Shown one piece after another: positions 17,617 to 27,256 of a DNA stretch of 64,000 nt. This stretch comes from DCFW01 sp963790715 (lineage in GTDB: Bacteria > Bacteroidota > Bacteroidia > Bacteroidales > Bacteroidaceae): NCBI GenBank assembly GCA_963790715.1, contig CAWBPN010000018.1, positions 558,001 through 622,000 on the forward strand, in the 5' to 3' direction. The translations under genes were made by a program, and so were the position numbers. Below the pieces are notes generated by a model. It had not been told where the DNA came from, did not search any database, and saw nothing but the letters and a program-made list of their open reading frames with translations. Position 1 is the first letter of the stretch. Every line of letters starts with the position of its first letter.

Positions 17617-18681
17617 CTATCGTGAATTCATCATGGTCTCTAATTTCTCTACTTGATCTCCGTCAAGAGCCAAATTCCACATCCCTACTTCTGCAACATC
17701 AATAGCCGCATCATCTCCATCATCATCTCCAAATAAAATAATTTGAGGAGCAAGAGAGTAACGGGCATTATCTATCTGGAAATTAGTCATATCTTCATCA
17801 TCCAATACCAGATTCCCATCTAAATAATATTTTATCCACCCTTTATTACCCAACTTAACCGATACAACAAGACGTTGCCACTTATTTGCTGTAACTCCAC
17901 TAGTAGAATAGCCTGTTGCACCACAACCTATAGCGCCTGATTTATTAATAAATATATCGCCATCATCAGAATCGGCAGGATTCGTCTGAAGGAAAGTATA
18001 AAATACTCCTAAAGCCGGTACCCTAAAATCAATCATTAAAGTATATTCATTTACTCTTGTCCCCCCGCCATTTGGACTTATTCCATGGTTAGCGACGAAA
18101 AAACGCCATTTATCAACGGTTACCGCCTTATTATTGGCCGGTATACTAGGACCAGTAATAGAAGTGAATCCCGTCATACCATTTGGACTTGGTATATGCG
18201 TTACTCTTGGTGAAACATTTTCCCTCCACCCAGTCTCTAAATCTTGTCCAATGTCAGCCTTCAACAAGTTGGTAGGATCATCAAAAAGCCATGATGCAGT
18301 TCTGGCCGGTACAACTATCGGTTTTGGAATATTGACCGTAAAAGGTAATGTAGCTACTCCATTGCTCGTTTGAAGTGTTATCAGATTATTTATTGTATCA
18401 GGAGTTGTTGCCGGAATCTGGAAAGTTATTTCATTTTTTGTTATATATGAATCCTTTAGGGCAATATTCACACTATTAACATGAATGGATTTTACATCTG
18501 CGAAATTATCACCGAGTATAGTAATCCAATCTTTAAATGATGCTGAAGTAATAGTATCGGCTCTGTCTGAAGTGACAACATATCTCATTATCGGAATCCC
18601 AGGAGCAGCAGTATCATTGCTTTTACATGCAACAAAAAGGGGAAGGCACAAAATTAATATTAATAGATTTTTTGTTTTCAT
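17617..18681 (-). CDS. Surface glycan-binding lipoprotein (IPT/TIG plus LamG-like)
   Basis: The 354-residue protein has a lipoprotein signal peptide with lipobox LFVAC (Cys19). An IPT/TIG-like Ig fold spans about residues 30-115 (FKDWITILGDNFADVKSIHVN), followed by a concanavalin A/LamG-like domain with WQRLVVSVKLGNKGWIKYYLDG and a C-terminal AEVGMWNLALDGDQV. It follows susD directly (70 bp) in the position where SusE/SusF-type surface glycan-binding proteins are found. It probably binds the target polysaccharide at the cell surface. The domain mix is common for PUL-encoded lipoproteins but gives no substrate. Confidence 0.8.
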   Translation of the reverse strand: MKTKNLLILILCLPLFVACKSNDTAAPGIPIMRYVVTSDRADTITSASFKDWITILGDNFADVKSIHVNSVNIALKDSYITKNEITFQIPATTPDTINNLITLQTSNGVATLPFTVNIPKPIVVPARTASWLFDDPTNLLKADIGQDLETGWRENVSPRVTHIPSPNGMTGFTSITGPSIPANNKAVTVDKWRFFVANHGISPNGGGTRVNEYTLMIDFRVPALGVFYTFLQTNPADSDDGDIFINKSGAIGCGATGYSTSGVTANKWQRLVVSVKLGNKGWIKYYLDGNLVLDDEDMTNFQIDNARYSLAPQIILFGDDDGDDAAIDVAEVGMWNLALDGDQVEKLETMMNSR

Positions 18682-18751
18682 ATTAATTATATTTATTTTT
18701 TAATATCGCATTATATTATTATAAATAAGTATATACATCAAAATGCAATTA

Positions 18752-20575
18752 TTACTTCCATAAAGGATTTTGATATAAATTAGGATTTGCCGTTAAATCT
18801 CTTACATCAATAGGATAATAATAATATTTATCTAAGAAGTTAAATGAATTTACCTGATCAGTTATTTGTATATAACCTTTAGTACCTTCAGATAAACTAA
18901 ACAAAGATGAATTTAAATTATAACTTATAATATTAGCTCCCGGATATTTTTTCTTAATATCACTCAGTCCTGTTCCATCTACAGATATATAATATTCTGG
19001 GATACCATCACCTGTTATATCCACTGGGCCTAATGCACTAACATATATACCTTTAGGTGTTACAGCGGCCAATTGTCCGACTTTCCAACGTTTTAAGTCT
19101 TCTAAACGCAAGCCTTCACAAGCCATTTCAATACGTCTTTCTCTACGTATTTCAAGAATAGCTCCTTTCATTGGACCACTTACATTAGGATATTTCGCTT
19201 CTAAAACAGGATCAATATTAGATAACCAATCACTCAATACGGGAGCAGGCATACCAACTCTGTTTCTTAGCAATTTAATAGTTTTATCCAAGTCGTCCTG
19301 AGTCAAAGTTCCCAACTCAGCTTTTGCTTCGGCATTAATTAGTAATACTTCAGCATATCTAAAGATTGGAACATCTGTATATGCTGTGCTACCCAATGCT
19401 ATCTGATCAGCCGTAGTAGGATAAAATTTAATTTGCAAATAACCTCCGATATTAAGGTTAGGATAAGCTATATCCGAATATCCAGGCATTTTAAATCCAG
19501 GATACATGAATGTTTGTGCCATTCGCGGATCTCTGTTTTTAAATACATCCGTATAAGACATTGTCTGGTACCCGGGAATATTATTGAAAGGAACCAAATT
19601 TCCATTATTGTCATAAGCTAAATAATCTTCCAAAAGATCTCGAGACAAGCCCGTATCCTGATTGAATACTGATTTAGCATCATGCATCAAATTTAGAGTT
19701 TTATCATAATCTCGACACATTATAATCTCGGGATTTTTTGACAGATCAGTGCTATTAAACAGAGATTCATAAGCTTTACTCCTTTCTCCTGTCCCGTTAA
19801 CAGTATAAATAGAATAGACTCCGGAATCCATAATCTCTTGAGATGCATTAACAGCTAATTGTAAGAATCTTGTATAATCGTCTGCCAGCCCCAATTCAGT
19901 ATGGTATTTTCGCATTGTCCCTTCATTTAATGCAAATCTGGCCATCCAGGCTAAAGCAGACCATTTTGTCATCGTTGTTTTAGATACATTTCCATCTACA
20001 TTAGGCTTAATATGATCAACTGCAAATTGGAAGTCTGCAAAAACAGAATCTACAACTAATGATCTCGGATCTTGTTTTTTATAAAGTAATTTATTATCCG
20101 TAGTTTGTAATGATCTATTATACCAAGGTAAATCAGAATATTGTTCTACAAGTGTATAATAGTACCATGCTCTAAAGAAACGTCCGACACCAATATAATG
20201 ATTTATATCGTCTGCATTTCCAACAGCCTTATGACTATTTTCCAAAAAATAATTTATTTCACGCATTCTTGACCAATAACCATACCATTGGCCCGCATTT
20301 TGAGGACTAATAAGCCCTCTCATCATTCGATAAGCAGTTTCATTTGTTATGTTTTTTGCCACAACATTATCTGAACCACGATCGTCCATAGGGCACGACA
20401 AATAAGGATAAAACTTATTACAATAAATCTTTAAATCTTCAGGAGATTTAAAAAAGGATTCAGATGTGATTTCCGTTTCCGGAGTGACATTCAAAAAGCT
20501 ATCATCACAACTGCACATTGTTACAAGAGCAAATAATAACAGTATGCTATTTATTAATACATTTTTCATACTCAT
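18752..20575 (-). CDS. SusD/RagB-family outer-membrane lipoprotein
   Basis: The 607-residue lipoprotein has a lipobox before Cys24 (MCSCDDSFLNVTP); the Asp-Asp after the cysteine resembles the Bacteroidota lipoprotein export signal for surface display. SusD landmarks include the N-terminal FLNVTPETEITSESFF, FFRAWYYYTLVEQYSDLPWY near residue 130 (TPR-like core), PIFRYAEVLLINAEAKAELG and IRRERRIEMACEGLRLEDLKRWKVG towards the C-terminus. It forms the lid of the SusC transporter and captures oligosaccharide. Only 6 bp separate it from susC. The start could be Met1 or Met3; both leave the signal peptide intact. Confidence 0.95.
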   Translation of the reverse strand: MSMKNVLINSILLLFALVTMCSCDDSFLNVTPETEITSESFFKSPEDLKIYCNKFYPYLSCPMDDRGSDNVVAKNITNETAYRMMRGLISPQNAGQWYGYWSRMREINYFLENSHKAVGNADDINHYIGVGRFFRAWYYYTLVEQYSDLPWYNRSLQTTDNKLLYKKQDPRSLVVDSVFADFQFAVDHIKPNVDGNVSKTTMTKWSALAWMARFALNEGTMRKYHTELGLADDYTRFLQLAVNASQEIMDSGVYSIYTVNGTGERSKAYESLFNSTDLSKNPEIIMCRDYDKTLNLMHDAKSVFNQDTGLSRDLLEDYLAYDNNGNLVPFNNIPGYQTMSYTDVFKNRDPRMAQTFMYPGFKMPGYSDIAYPNLNIGGYLQIKFYPTTADQIALGSTAYTDVPIFRYAEVLLINAEAKAELGTLTQDDLDKTIKLLRNRVGMPAPVLSDWLSNIDPVLEAKYPNVSGPMKGAILEIRRERRIEMACEGLRLEDLKRWKVGQLAAVTPKGIYVSALGPVDITGDGIPEYYISVDGTGLSDIKKKYPGANIISYNLNSSLFSLSEGTKGYIQITDQVNSFNFLDKYYYYPIDVRDLTANPNLYQNPLWK

Positions 20576-20581
20576 AATATT

Positions 20582-23500
20582 TTAGAAAGTAATGTTTAAA
20601 CCAAAAGCCAATGAGCGTTCAAGAGAATATGCGACGCCACCTCCATTTGAGGTATTACCGGCTAATTCAGGATCGACCTTATAGAACTTTGGAAGTTTGT
20701 CCCATGTAAACAAATTTTCTGCTGTAAAGTATACTCTCAATCTATTGATTAATACCTTAGAAGAAATATTTTGGGGTATCGTATAACCTAATGTAAGATT
20801 TTTAAATCTCAAATAGGCTCCATTTAATAAATATTTTGTCTGAGTTGCAGCTAATTCTTTCCCTGACGTTGCTGCCGCACTAGCTTTCAAACGAGGATAA
20901 TATGCATTAGGGTTATTTTCAGTCCAATGGTTATTCATCAATTCAGGAGTTAAATGCGTCCATTGTGTAGCGAAATAACTATAGAATTCATAATCAACAT
21001 TCATACCACTGGAAGTCGGATAAAATTGACGTTTACCGACACCTTGGAAGAATGCACTTAGATCAAATCCGTTCCAATCAGCGCCTAATAATAAACTATA
21101 ATTATAACGGGACTGAGAATTTCCAATAATCTTATAGTCACCATGATCTTTCAATGTCCAACTACCTGAATTTATCACATGATCACCATTTAAATCCTTA
21201 AATTTCAAATCTCCAGGTAGTGACTCAGATACAATTACACTATTTTGATTTGCATGGTTTTTTACATCTGCTTCATTTACAAAATAACCTTCTGTTACTA
21301 ATCCCCATATTTCACCAATTTTATGACCGACATTATAATCACTTAACGAACCTGTTTCATTTTTATATTTTGTAATTTTGCACTGATTATCAGACAAGAT
21401 AAACTTAGCACTATAATTTAATGGCTTATTTGCCAACAAAACATTATCCTTCCATCCAACAGATAATTCAAACCCTTTTGTACGAAGACTTCCGGAATTT
21501 AATTTAGGAGCAGAAGTGCCCAATACACCTGGATAAGTAGCAGACGAAACTAACATACCGTTGGTATCTCTAATATAGGCATCACCGGTAAAAGATAAAC
21601 GATTAGATAAGAAATTAACATCAACGCCTAAATTTTTGGTAACAACTTTTTCCCATGTATAATTACCAGAAACAATACCCGGAGTACTTACAGTTATTGG
21701 ATTAACCCCATCCAATATCATACCTAAACGACTAGTAGACATTGTCGGCAAATACCCGAAATTTGAAGTTGATTGATTCGCTAATTGACCATAAGATGCT
21801 CTGAGTTTAAGATAACTAACAACAGAATTCAATCCTCTAAAGAAATTTTCACGCGATACAATCCAAGCTAAAGATCCTGATGGATTAAATACATAACGAT
21901 GCCCTTTAGGGAAACGTGAAGAACCATCATACCTACCATCGAATTCCGCTATATATTTGTTGTCAAAAATATAATTAAGACGTCCGAAGCCACTTCTCAT
22001 CGCCCATTTAGATACACTTTCATTAAGAGAAATATCTCCATCTGCCAACTGTACCGTAGGTAATGTCGGTGATAAAAGGTCTTGCCTTTCATACCATTGA
22101 TATTCTGATCTGTAAGACTCTTGGCTAAATCCTAAGACTGCATTTATCGCGTTTTTCTTAAAAAGCGTTTTATTAAATGTAGCAAATATATCAACATATG
22201 ATTGATTTGATGGTCTATTTACTTTTTGTGCACTTGAAGATGTACCCCAAGTATAAGCCAATGCAGGACCACCTTTATAATCAATTGGGAAGCTAGCTGT
22301 TTTATAATATTGTATATTATACATGTAAGAAAAATCGCCTTGTACAGATAATATATTTTTAAGAATATCAGCTTTAAAATCAAACACTGTATTTATTTCA
22401 TTATTTGTGGTTTCTGCTCTACCACCATCTACTAAATTACCAATAGTTTGTGCACCTGCAGAACTCCATCCTCCTTCAGGATTATGCAAGAGTTCATACG
22501 TACCCATCGTCTGAGGATAGTATAAGAACAGATCTCCAAAAGCTGAAGGACGATCATATTTATTTTGCATAAAACTGGTATTGTTACCTATAGACAACCA
22601 ATCAGCAACTTTATATTCGACCTTGCTTCGCATATTGTATCTATTATAATTTTCACTGGCATATCTTATCATTCCACTGTCATTAAAATAACTACCTGAC
22701 AATAAGAAACTGGTTTTCTGGGTTTTACCTGAAACTTCTATACTATGCTGACTCGTATATTTTGTATGCTTAAAAATTTCATCATACCAATTTGTACTTC
22801 CTAAATAAGTCCATTCACCATTAACATTTATATATTTTGGTAAAGTTTGATTTTCACTAACTTGTTTTGCATAATCAATAACAACTTGAGGAAATTGAAA
22901 TGACCCCATTTGATTAAGATAAGACATATTTTGGTATGGATCCTTTACAATTTGCGGACGATAAGTAGCAGTTTTAGATACAAAATTATTATCATAAGTT
23001 ATTTCTATTTTATCGTTATTACCAGTCTTTGTTGTAATCAATATAACGCCATAAGCAGCTCTGGAGCCATAAATTGCAGCAGATGATGCATCTTTTAAGA
23101 CAGAAACACTTTCAATATCACTCGGATTCAAGTTATTTAAACTTGATTCGTCGGAAACAATACCATCAATTATGACCATAGGATCAACTGAGTTTATGGA
23201 ATTGTATCCACGAATATTATAAGAAGGAGATGCATCTGATGAGCCATTACCTACAGAAATATTTAAATTTCCAATTGCTCCTTGTAAAGCTTGCCCCACA
23301 TTGACAATAGGTCTATCTTTTATCAACTTTGCAGACATTGTCTCTACAGATCCGGAAAGATTCACTTTCTTTTGTACTCCATAACCAACAACTACAACCT
23401 CATTCAGTCCTACACTTTTTTCTTGCATAGTAACAACAATAGGTTTGTGTAAGTCCGTCACTTTTATTTCTTGTTTCTCATATCCCATATAAGAGAACTC

Positions 23501-23743
23501 AACTGTAGTCCCTACTGGTACGTTTAATGAAAATGCACCTTTAGCATCAGACATTGTACCATTGGACTTAGATCCTTTGTCAAATATTGTTACACCTACA
23601 AGTTCTACTCCATCTTTATCTTTAACTACTCCAGTAAAGTTATGTAGCCTACTTGTGGTGCCTTGTGCAAAAGAACTAATCGTCAAAATCAGCAAAATTG
23701 ACACAAACAACAATTTAAATAATGAAACCTTTAAATTATTCAT
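20582..23743 (-). CDS. SusC/RagA-family TonB-dependent transporter
   Basis: The 1053-residue outer-membrane protein has a signal peptide ending SFAQ, a carboxypeptidase-regulatory-like beta-sandwich (about 33-108, FTGVVKDKDGVELVGVTIFDKGS), a TonB-box region (LNEVVVVGYG), a plug domain (about 125-235, with YNIRGYNSINSVDPMVIIDG and ASSAAIYGSRAAYGVILITTK) and a beta-barrel ending in LAFGLNITF with a C-terminal Phe. With SusD it forms the import complex of the PUL. No STN domain and no adjacent ECF sigma/anti-sigma pair or hybrid two-component regulator are seen, so control lies elsewhere. It follows the GDPD gene by 86 bp. Confidence 0.96.
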   Translation of the reverse strand: MNNLKVSLFKLLFVSILLILTISSFAQGTTSRLHNFTGVVKDKDGVELVGVTIFDKGSKSNGTMSDAKGAFSLNVPVGTTVEFSYMGYEKQEIKVTDLHKPIVVTMQEKSVGLNEVVVVGYGVQKKVNLSGSVETMSAKLIKDRPIVNVGQALQGAIGNLNISVGNGSSDASPSYNIRGYNSINSVDPMVIIDGIVSDESSLNNLNPSDIESVSVLKDASSAAIYGSRAAYGVILITTKTGNNDKIEITYDNNFVSKTATYRPQIVKDPYQNMSYLNQMGSFQFPQVVIDYAKQVSENQTLPKYINVNGEWTYLGSTNWYDEIFKHTKYTSQHSIEVSGKTQKTSFLLSGSYFNDSGMIRYASENYNRYNMRSKVEYKVADWLSIGNNTSFMQNKYDRPSAFGDLFLYYPQTMGTYELLHNPEGGWSSAGAQTIGNLVDGGRAETTNNEINTVFDFKADILKNILSVQGDFSYMYNIQYYKTASFPIDYKGGPALAYTWGTSSSAQKVNRPSNQSYVDIFATFNKTLFKKNAINAVLGFSQESYRSEYQWYERQDLLSPTLPTVQLADGDISLNESVSKWAMRSGFGRLNYIFDNKYIAEFDGRYDGSSRFPKGHRYVFNPSGSLAWIVSRENFFRGLNSVVSYLKLRASYGQLANQSTSNFGYLPTMSTSRLGMILDGVNPITVSTPGIVSGNYTWEKVVTKNLGVDVNFLSNRLSFTGDAYIRDTNGMLVSSATYPGVLGTSAPKLNSGSLRTKGFELSVGWKDNVLLANKPLNYSAKFILSDNQCKITKYKNETGSLSDYNVGHKIGEIWGLVTEGYFVNEADVKNHANQNSVIVSESLPGDLKFKDLNGDHVINSGSWTLKDHGDYKIIGNSQSRYNYSLLLGADWNGFDLSAFFQGVGKRQFYPTSSGMNVDYEFYSYFATQWTHLTPELMNNHWTENNPNAYYPRLKASAAATSGKELAATQTKYLLNGAYLRFKNLTLGYTIPQNISSKVLINRLRVYFTAENLFTWDKLPKFYKVDPELAGNTSNGGGVAYSLERSLAFGLNITF

Positions 23744-23829
23744 ACTCTACAATTTATAAAAAGAAATAAATATTTATATATTCTTAATTCTAACAAGAAT
23801 GCGCTTGCTACAATACAATCACAGAATGA

Positions 23830-24579
23830 CTACTGCAATAAACCTTGCAACAGAACAGGATTATTGGTTGTGATAAAATCGACTCCCTTATTAATAAAAT
23901 ACTTTAAATTCTCAGTTTCATCAACAGTCCAAACATTAACTTTCATACCAAATCTATGACTTTCATCTATCCAATCAGGATGAGCTTTTAATGTTCCTTC
24001 ATAATAATCAGGACCTGAACAACCTGCCGACTTCAATTCCGATGGAGTTTTATCTCCTCCCAAATAGTATACTTCCGTACCTCGTGGAGCTTCAGCAATT
24101 AATCGTTTTACTGCATCAAAAGAAAAAGATATATAGATAATCCTATGAGTAAGCTTCATCTTCTTAGCCAATGACAAAGTTTTGTCAATAGCTAAATTCT
24201 GGCGAAATAAACTCTTGTGTTGCTTAACTTCCAATATAAGGTTAACCTTTAACTTCTTGGCTTGTTTGAAATAACTCTCCAATGTAGGCAGTTTTTCACC
24301 ATTATTCAATCTTAAGTCCTTTAACTCGCTGTACTTAGAGGTTTCTATTACCTTGCCATCATACACACCGTCATGATTAACCATCACCTTTCCATCAGTC
24401 GTAATCCATATATCAAATTCCGAGCCGAAGCAGCCGATTGAATCAGCTTTAGTTAATGACCTCAAGCTATTCTGAGCTGAGCCTTTTGTATTCCAAAAGC
24501 CACGATGGGCTATCACTTTTGTTTGAGCATTTACACTCGCACATAAAATCATTAATAAAATTAAAATTCTACTTCGCAT
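23830..24579 (-). CDS. Exported glycerophosphodiester phosphodiesterase
   Basis: The 249-residue protein has a signal peptide ending VNA (about residue 18) and then the GDPD domain. The catalytic set is visible: His25-Arg26-Gly27 (IAHRGFWN), Glu54 and Asp56 (SEFDIW), His69 (VNHDG), then LEVKQHK and a C-terminal VNVWTVDETENLKYFINKGVDFITTN. These enzymes cleave glycerophosphodiesters to glycerol-3-phosphate plus an alcohol, and some act on teichoic-acid-like glycerol phosphate chains. It sits 30 bp after the ADP-ribosylglycohydrolase-like gene and directly before susC. A GDPD inside a SusCD locus is uncommon and points to a phosphodiester in the substrate. Confidence 0.88.
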   Translation of the reverse strand: MRSRILILLMILCASVNAQTKVIAHRGFWNTKGSAQNSLRSLTKADSIGCFGSEFDIWITTDGKVMVNHDGVYDGKVIETSKYSELKDLRLNNGEKLPTLESYFKQAKKLKVNLILEVKQHKSLFRQNLAIDKTLSLAKKMKLTHRIIYISFSFDAVKRLIAEAPRGTEVYYLGGDKTPSELKSAGCSGPDYYEGTLKAHPDWIDESHRFGMKVNVWTVDETENLKYFINKGVDFITTNNPVLLQGLLQ

Positions 24580-24609
24580 AACATAATTGCATTTTTATTC
24601 TATATTACT

Positions 24610-26175
24610 CTATTTAGGAACTCCTTTATATATTATTGCATCACCAATATAGACTTGAGCACTTTGCTCGGGATTCAGCCATTTAAATGATACTACATGT
24701 TTCCCATTTTCAAGATCATAATTCCAATAAACATCTACTTTGCGCGTATCTTGAGATGCGAGGGGCAACTTCAGCACATCCACTTCTTTGCCATCAATAA
24801 AAACCTTTACATTAGCAACATACTTATCGTCGGATGAGCAAGAACTATAGCCTCTAAAAACTACTCCTTTGGCATCAATATCTACGTCTAATTGCTTATC
24901 ATTATCCAAACTCTTACCTACTGGAACTTTATCTACAGGGTATAATCCTTCAAAAGACTTTTCATAATGTACAGGTACCGGTTTTTGACATTTTAGAACT
25001 ACATCGTCATTTAAAATTCGTCCTTCATTCTTCTTTATCATCATCAAAGCATGACTATAGCTTACTTGATACGCTTTATTTAATGAATACGATGAATGTG
25101 AGAACGGTCTGTCTTCTACACACTTCACAGGACTTTTCCAATGATCGGGAATATGACTATATCCAAGCATAGTTCCCATAATACCACCAACATTGGCAGG
25201 ACCGCTATCTGCATCTTGCCCACAACGAACGGCAATGTCTACCGATTTTCCAAAATCACCTTGCCCGTATAATAAACCTATTGTTACGTATGCGCTATTT
25301 ATTAGTGCATCAATGTCAAATGCCGTAAACACACCATCAGGGCATCCTATATCACTGCTCCACTTCTTCTGACATTCAAACCATGTACGTTTCCAATCAT
25401 TCGGATATTCTTTATGCCATTTTATCACATCACTTATACATTGATAAAAAGAGCTTCTGGACGGTATCTTTTTCAATGATTCATTAACTACAAAATTAAT
25501 ATCATGAGAAATATATGCTAAAGTATATAACGTAGATATATAAACACCACCATACCATCCATTGCCATAAGTCATTATATGACCTACCTTGTCGGTGATT
25601 TCAGAGCATGAATTAGGCATACCAGGAGACATTATACCGGCAAAATCGGATTCAATCTGAAAATCTATATCGTCAGCATGCGGATTATTCTTCCAATAAC
25701 CTGACGCAGGTGGCATTATACCATTTAAAATGTTATAGTGAGCTGCCTGATTAGCATGCCACAGCGGATAGCCGGCATGGGCAAACGCTACAGCGAAAGA
25801 ATCTGCCGGAGCATCCAGTCCTAAACGGTTTATTACGTCTACAAAAGTTAAGTTCACATATACGTCATCATACAACCCGGGGAAAGTATCATAGTATCCT
25901 TTAATGCTTTCATTATTCCACTTAATCGGGACATAATCCTGAACCATTGTCCCTTCCCATTGAAATTCAATAGGACCGCCATAAGTACAAGCAATAGTTT
26001 TTCCTGCCCATCCACCCTTAACTTTGTCCAAAAGTTCTGCTTTTGAAAGGGTCTTTTCACCATAAGGATCAATGACTTTAGCACTTGAATAAGCACATGA
26101 AAACGCTTTTAGTGATAGCAACAAAAAGAAAACAGTTGCTATATATTTAATATTTGATATTCTATAATATTTCAT
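24610..26175 (-). CDS. Exported ADP-ribosylglycohydrolase-family protein
   Basis: With the start at 26175, two bases after the stop of the upstream DUF4434 gene, the product has 521 residues; an ATG at 26184 overlapping that gene is also possible. A hydrophobic signal segment ends in LKAFSC, possibly a lipobox. The ADP-ribosylglycohydrolase fold follows: KVKGGWAGKTIACTYGGP, YDDVYVNLTFV (first Asp-Asp metal site) and GQDADSGPANVGGIMGTMLGY (second metal site). Classical members remove ADP-ribose from proteins inside the cell, but exported PUL-encoded relatives are likely to act on glycosidic bonds, perhaps ribosides. The last 120 residues form a separate beta-rich domain. Ribokinase and a ribose-type permease lie in the same operon. 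Confidence 0.82.
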   Translation of the reverse strand: MKYYRISNIKYIATVFFLLLSLKAFSCAYSSAKVIDPYGEKTLSKAELLDKVKGGWAGKTIACTYGGPIEFQWEGTMVQDYVPIKWNNESIKGYYDTFPGLYDDVYVNLTFVDVINRLGLDAPADSFAVAFAHAGYPLWHANQAAHYNILNGIMPPASGYWKNNPHADDIDFQIESDFAGIMSPGMPNSCSEITDKVGHIMTYGNGWYGGVYISTLYTLAYISHDINFVVNESLKKIPSRSSFYQCISDVIKWHKEYPNDWKRTWFECQKKWSSDIGCPDGVFTAFDIDALINSAYVTIGLLYGQGDFGKSVDIAVRCGQDADSGPANVGGIMGTMLGYSHIPDHWKSPVKCVEDRPFSHSSYSLNKAYQVSYSHALMMIKKNEGRILNDDVVLKCQKPVPVHYEKSFEGLYPVDKVPVGKSLDNDKQLDVDIDAKGVVFRGYSSCSSDDKYVANVKVFIDGKEVDVLKLPLASQDTRKVDVYWNYDLENGKHVVSFKWLNPEQSAQVYIGDAIIYKGVPK

Positions 26176-26176
26176 T

Positions 26177-27253
26177 CTACACATTTTTTGTACGATTTTG
26201 TCCTAACCATTTTTTATATTGCCTATACAATCTTACGGATTCTTGGTTCCTATTACCGGCATAAGCTTTTGTATTAGGTTTATTCATACATCCTATGTAT
26301 TGATAGCATAATATCTTATCAACAAAAGGAGATATATCTTTCATCTGTTTTAGAATTCGTGTCTCAAAATCAGCAGGAAGCAGATTTCCTTTAGTACCTT
26401 CTTCAAAATAAAATAATTCCATATCTGCCCATATCCTTGCACGTGATGCTTTTTGATGAGCTTTATATAAAGCTTCAAAATATTTACCTGCCTCACCAAG
26501 TTTGGTAGCATTCACTCCAACTCCATCCTGATAAGCTATAATGTCAATATCCATACGCTCCAATTGTTTAACAAACGTATCATCGGCTTTTTCTGCTTTT
26601 ATATTATATGGTGCTATCAAATTCACTGTATGCGGCATCAACATTCTGGCGGTATGTGAACAGTCATTCATATATTCTATAAAATCATCACTAAAATACG
26701 GCATCAAATAAGATTCATTCGGGAAATACCAACCGTAAAAACTCTTATGATGACCATATTTGGATACGACCTCCTCCATAGCTTTTGCTCTAAACTTTCT
26801 GATTCCAGGGTCTTTCATCAAGAACTCTCCTCTTTGGCAATCAACCCAAAAATCATTACTTAAAAAGAATTTTATTCCTACTTCATCGGCAGCTGATAAG
26901 ATAGCCTCCAATGGATCATCACACCCCAACCGATATTGCGGCGCTATCTTCGATGGATAAAAGGCTTTCCCATCCAAAGCAATTTCCTGCAATACCAAAT
27001 ATTTAAATCCAACACTACTGGTTTCACGAACTTTCTCTTTCCACTGCTCTGCCGTGAACTTAGCTAAGTCAGGATCCCAATATCTTCCCTCAGATGGTAA
27101 ACAATGCTGAAATTCAAACCATGACCCGGAAATAGGCTTTATACCTTTCATCTCCGGATTATCATGCTCTTTTAACTGTGCATGCAATATATCCGGGACA
27201 AATAGCGAAGCAGCCCCCACGCTCATATACCGTAAAAAATTTCTCCTATCCAT
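26177..27253 (-). CDS. Tat-exported DUF4434 protein
   Basis: The 358-residue protein has a twin-arginine signal (MDRRNFLRYMSVGAASLF). The mature part matches DUF4434: GSWFEFQHCLP near residue 43, TAEQWKEKVRETSSVGFKYLVLQEI, GWYFPNESYLMPYF near 173, IIAYQDGVGVNA near 240 and ADMELFYFEEG. The YFPNE and QDGVG motifs resemble active-site loops of TIM-barrel glycosidases. It lies between GH27 (3 bp apart) and the ADP-ribosylglycohydrolase-like gene and is surely in the same transcript. Its activity is unknown. Confidence 0.82.
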   Translation of the reverse strand: MDRRNFLRYMSVGAASLFVPDILHAQLKEHDNPEMKGIKPISGSWFEFQHCLPSEGRYWDPDLAKFTAEQWKEKVRETSSVGFKYLVLQEIALDGKAFYPSKIAPQYRLGCDDPLEAILSAADEVGIKFFLSNDFWVDCQRGEFLMKDPGIRKFRAKAMEEVVSKYGHHKSFYGWYFPNESYLMPYFSDDFIEYMNDCSHTARMLMPHTVNLIAPYNIKAEKADDTFVKQLERMDIDIIAYQDGVGVNATKLGEAGKYFEALYKAHQKASRARIWADMELFYFEEGTKGNLLPADFETRILKQMKDISPFVDKILCYQYIGCMNKPNTKAYAGNRNQESVRLYRQYKKWLGQNRTKNV

Positions 27254-27256
27254 AAT

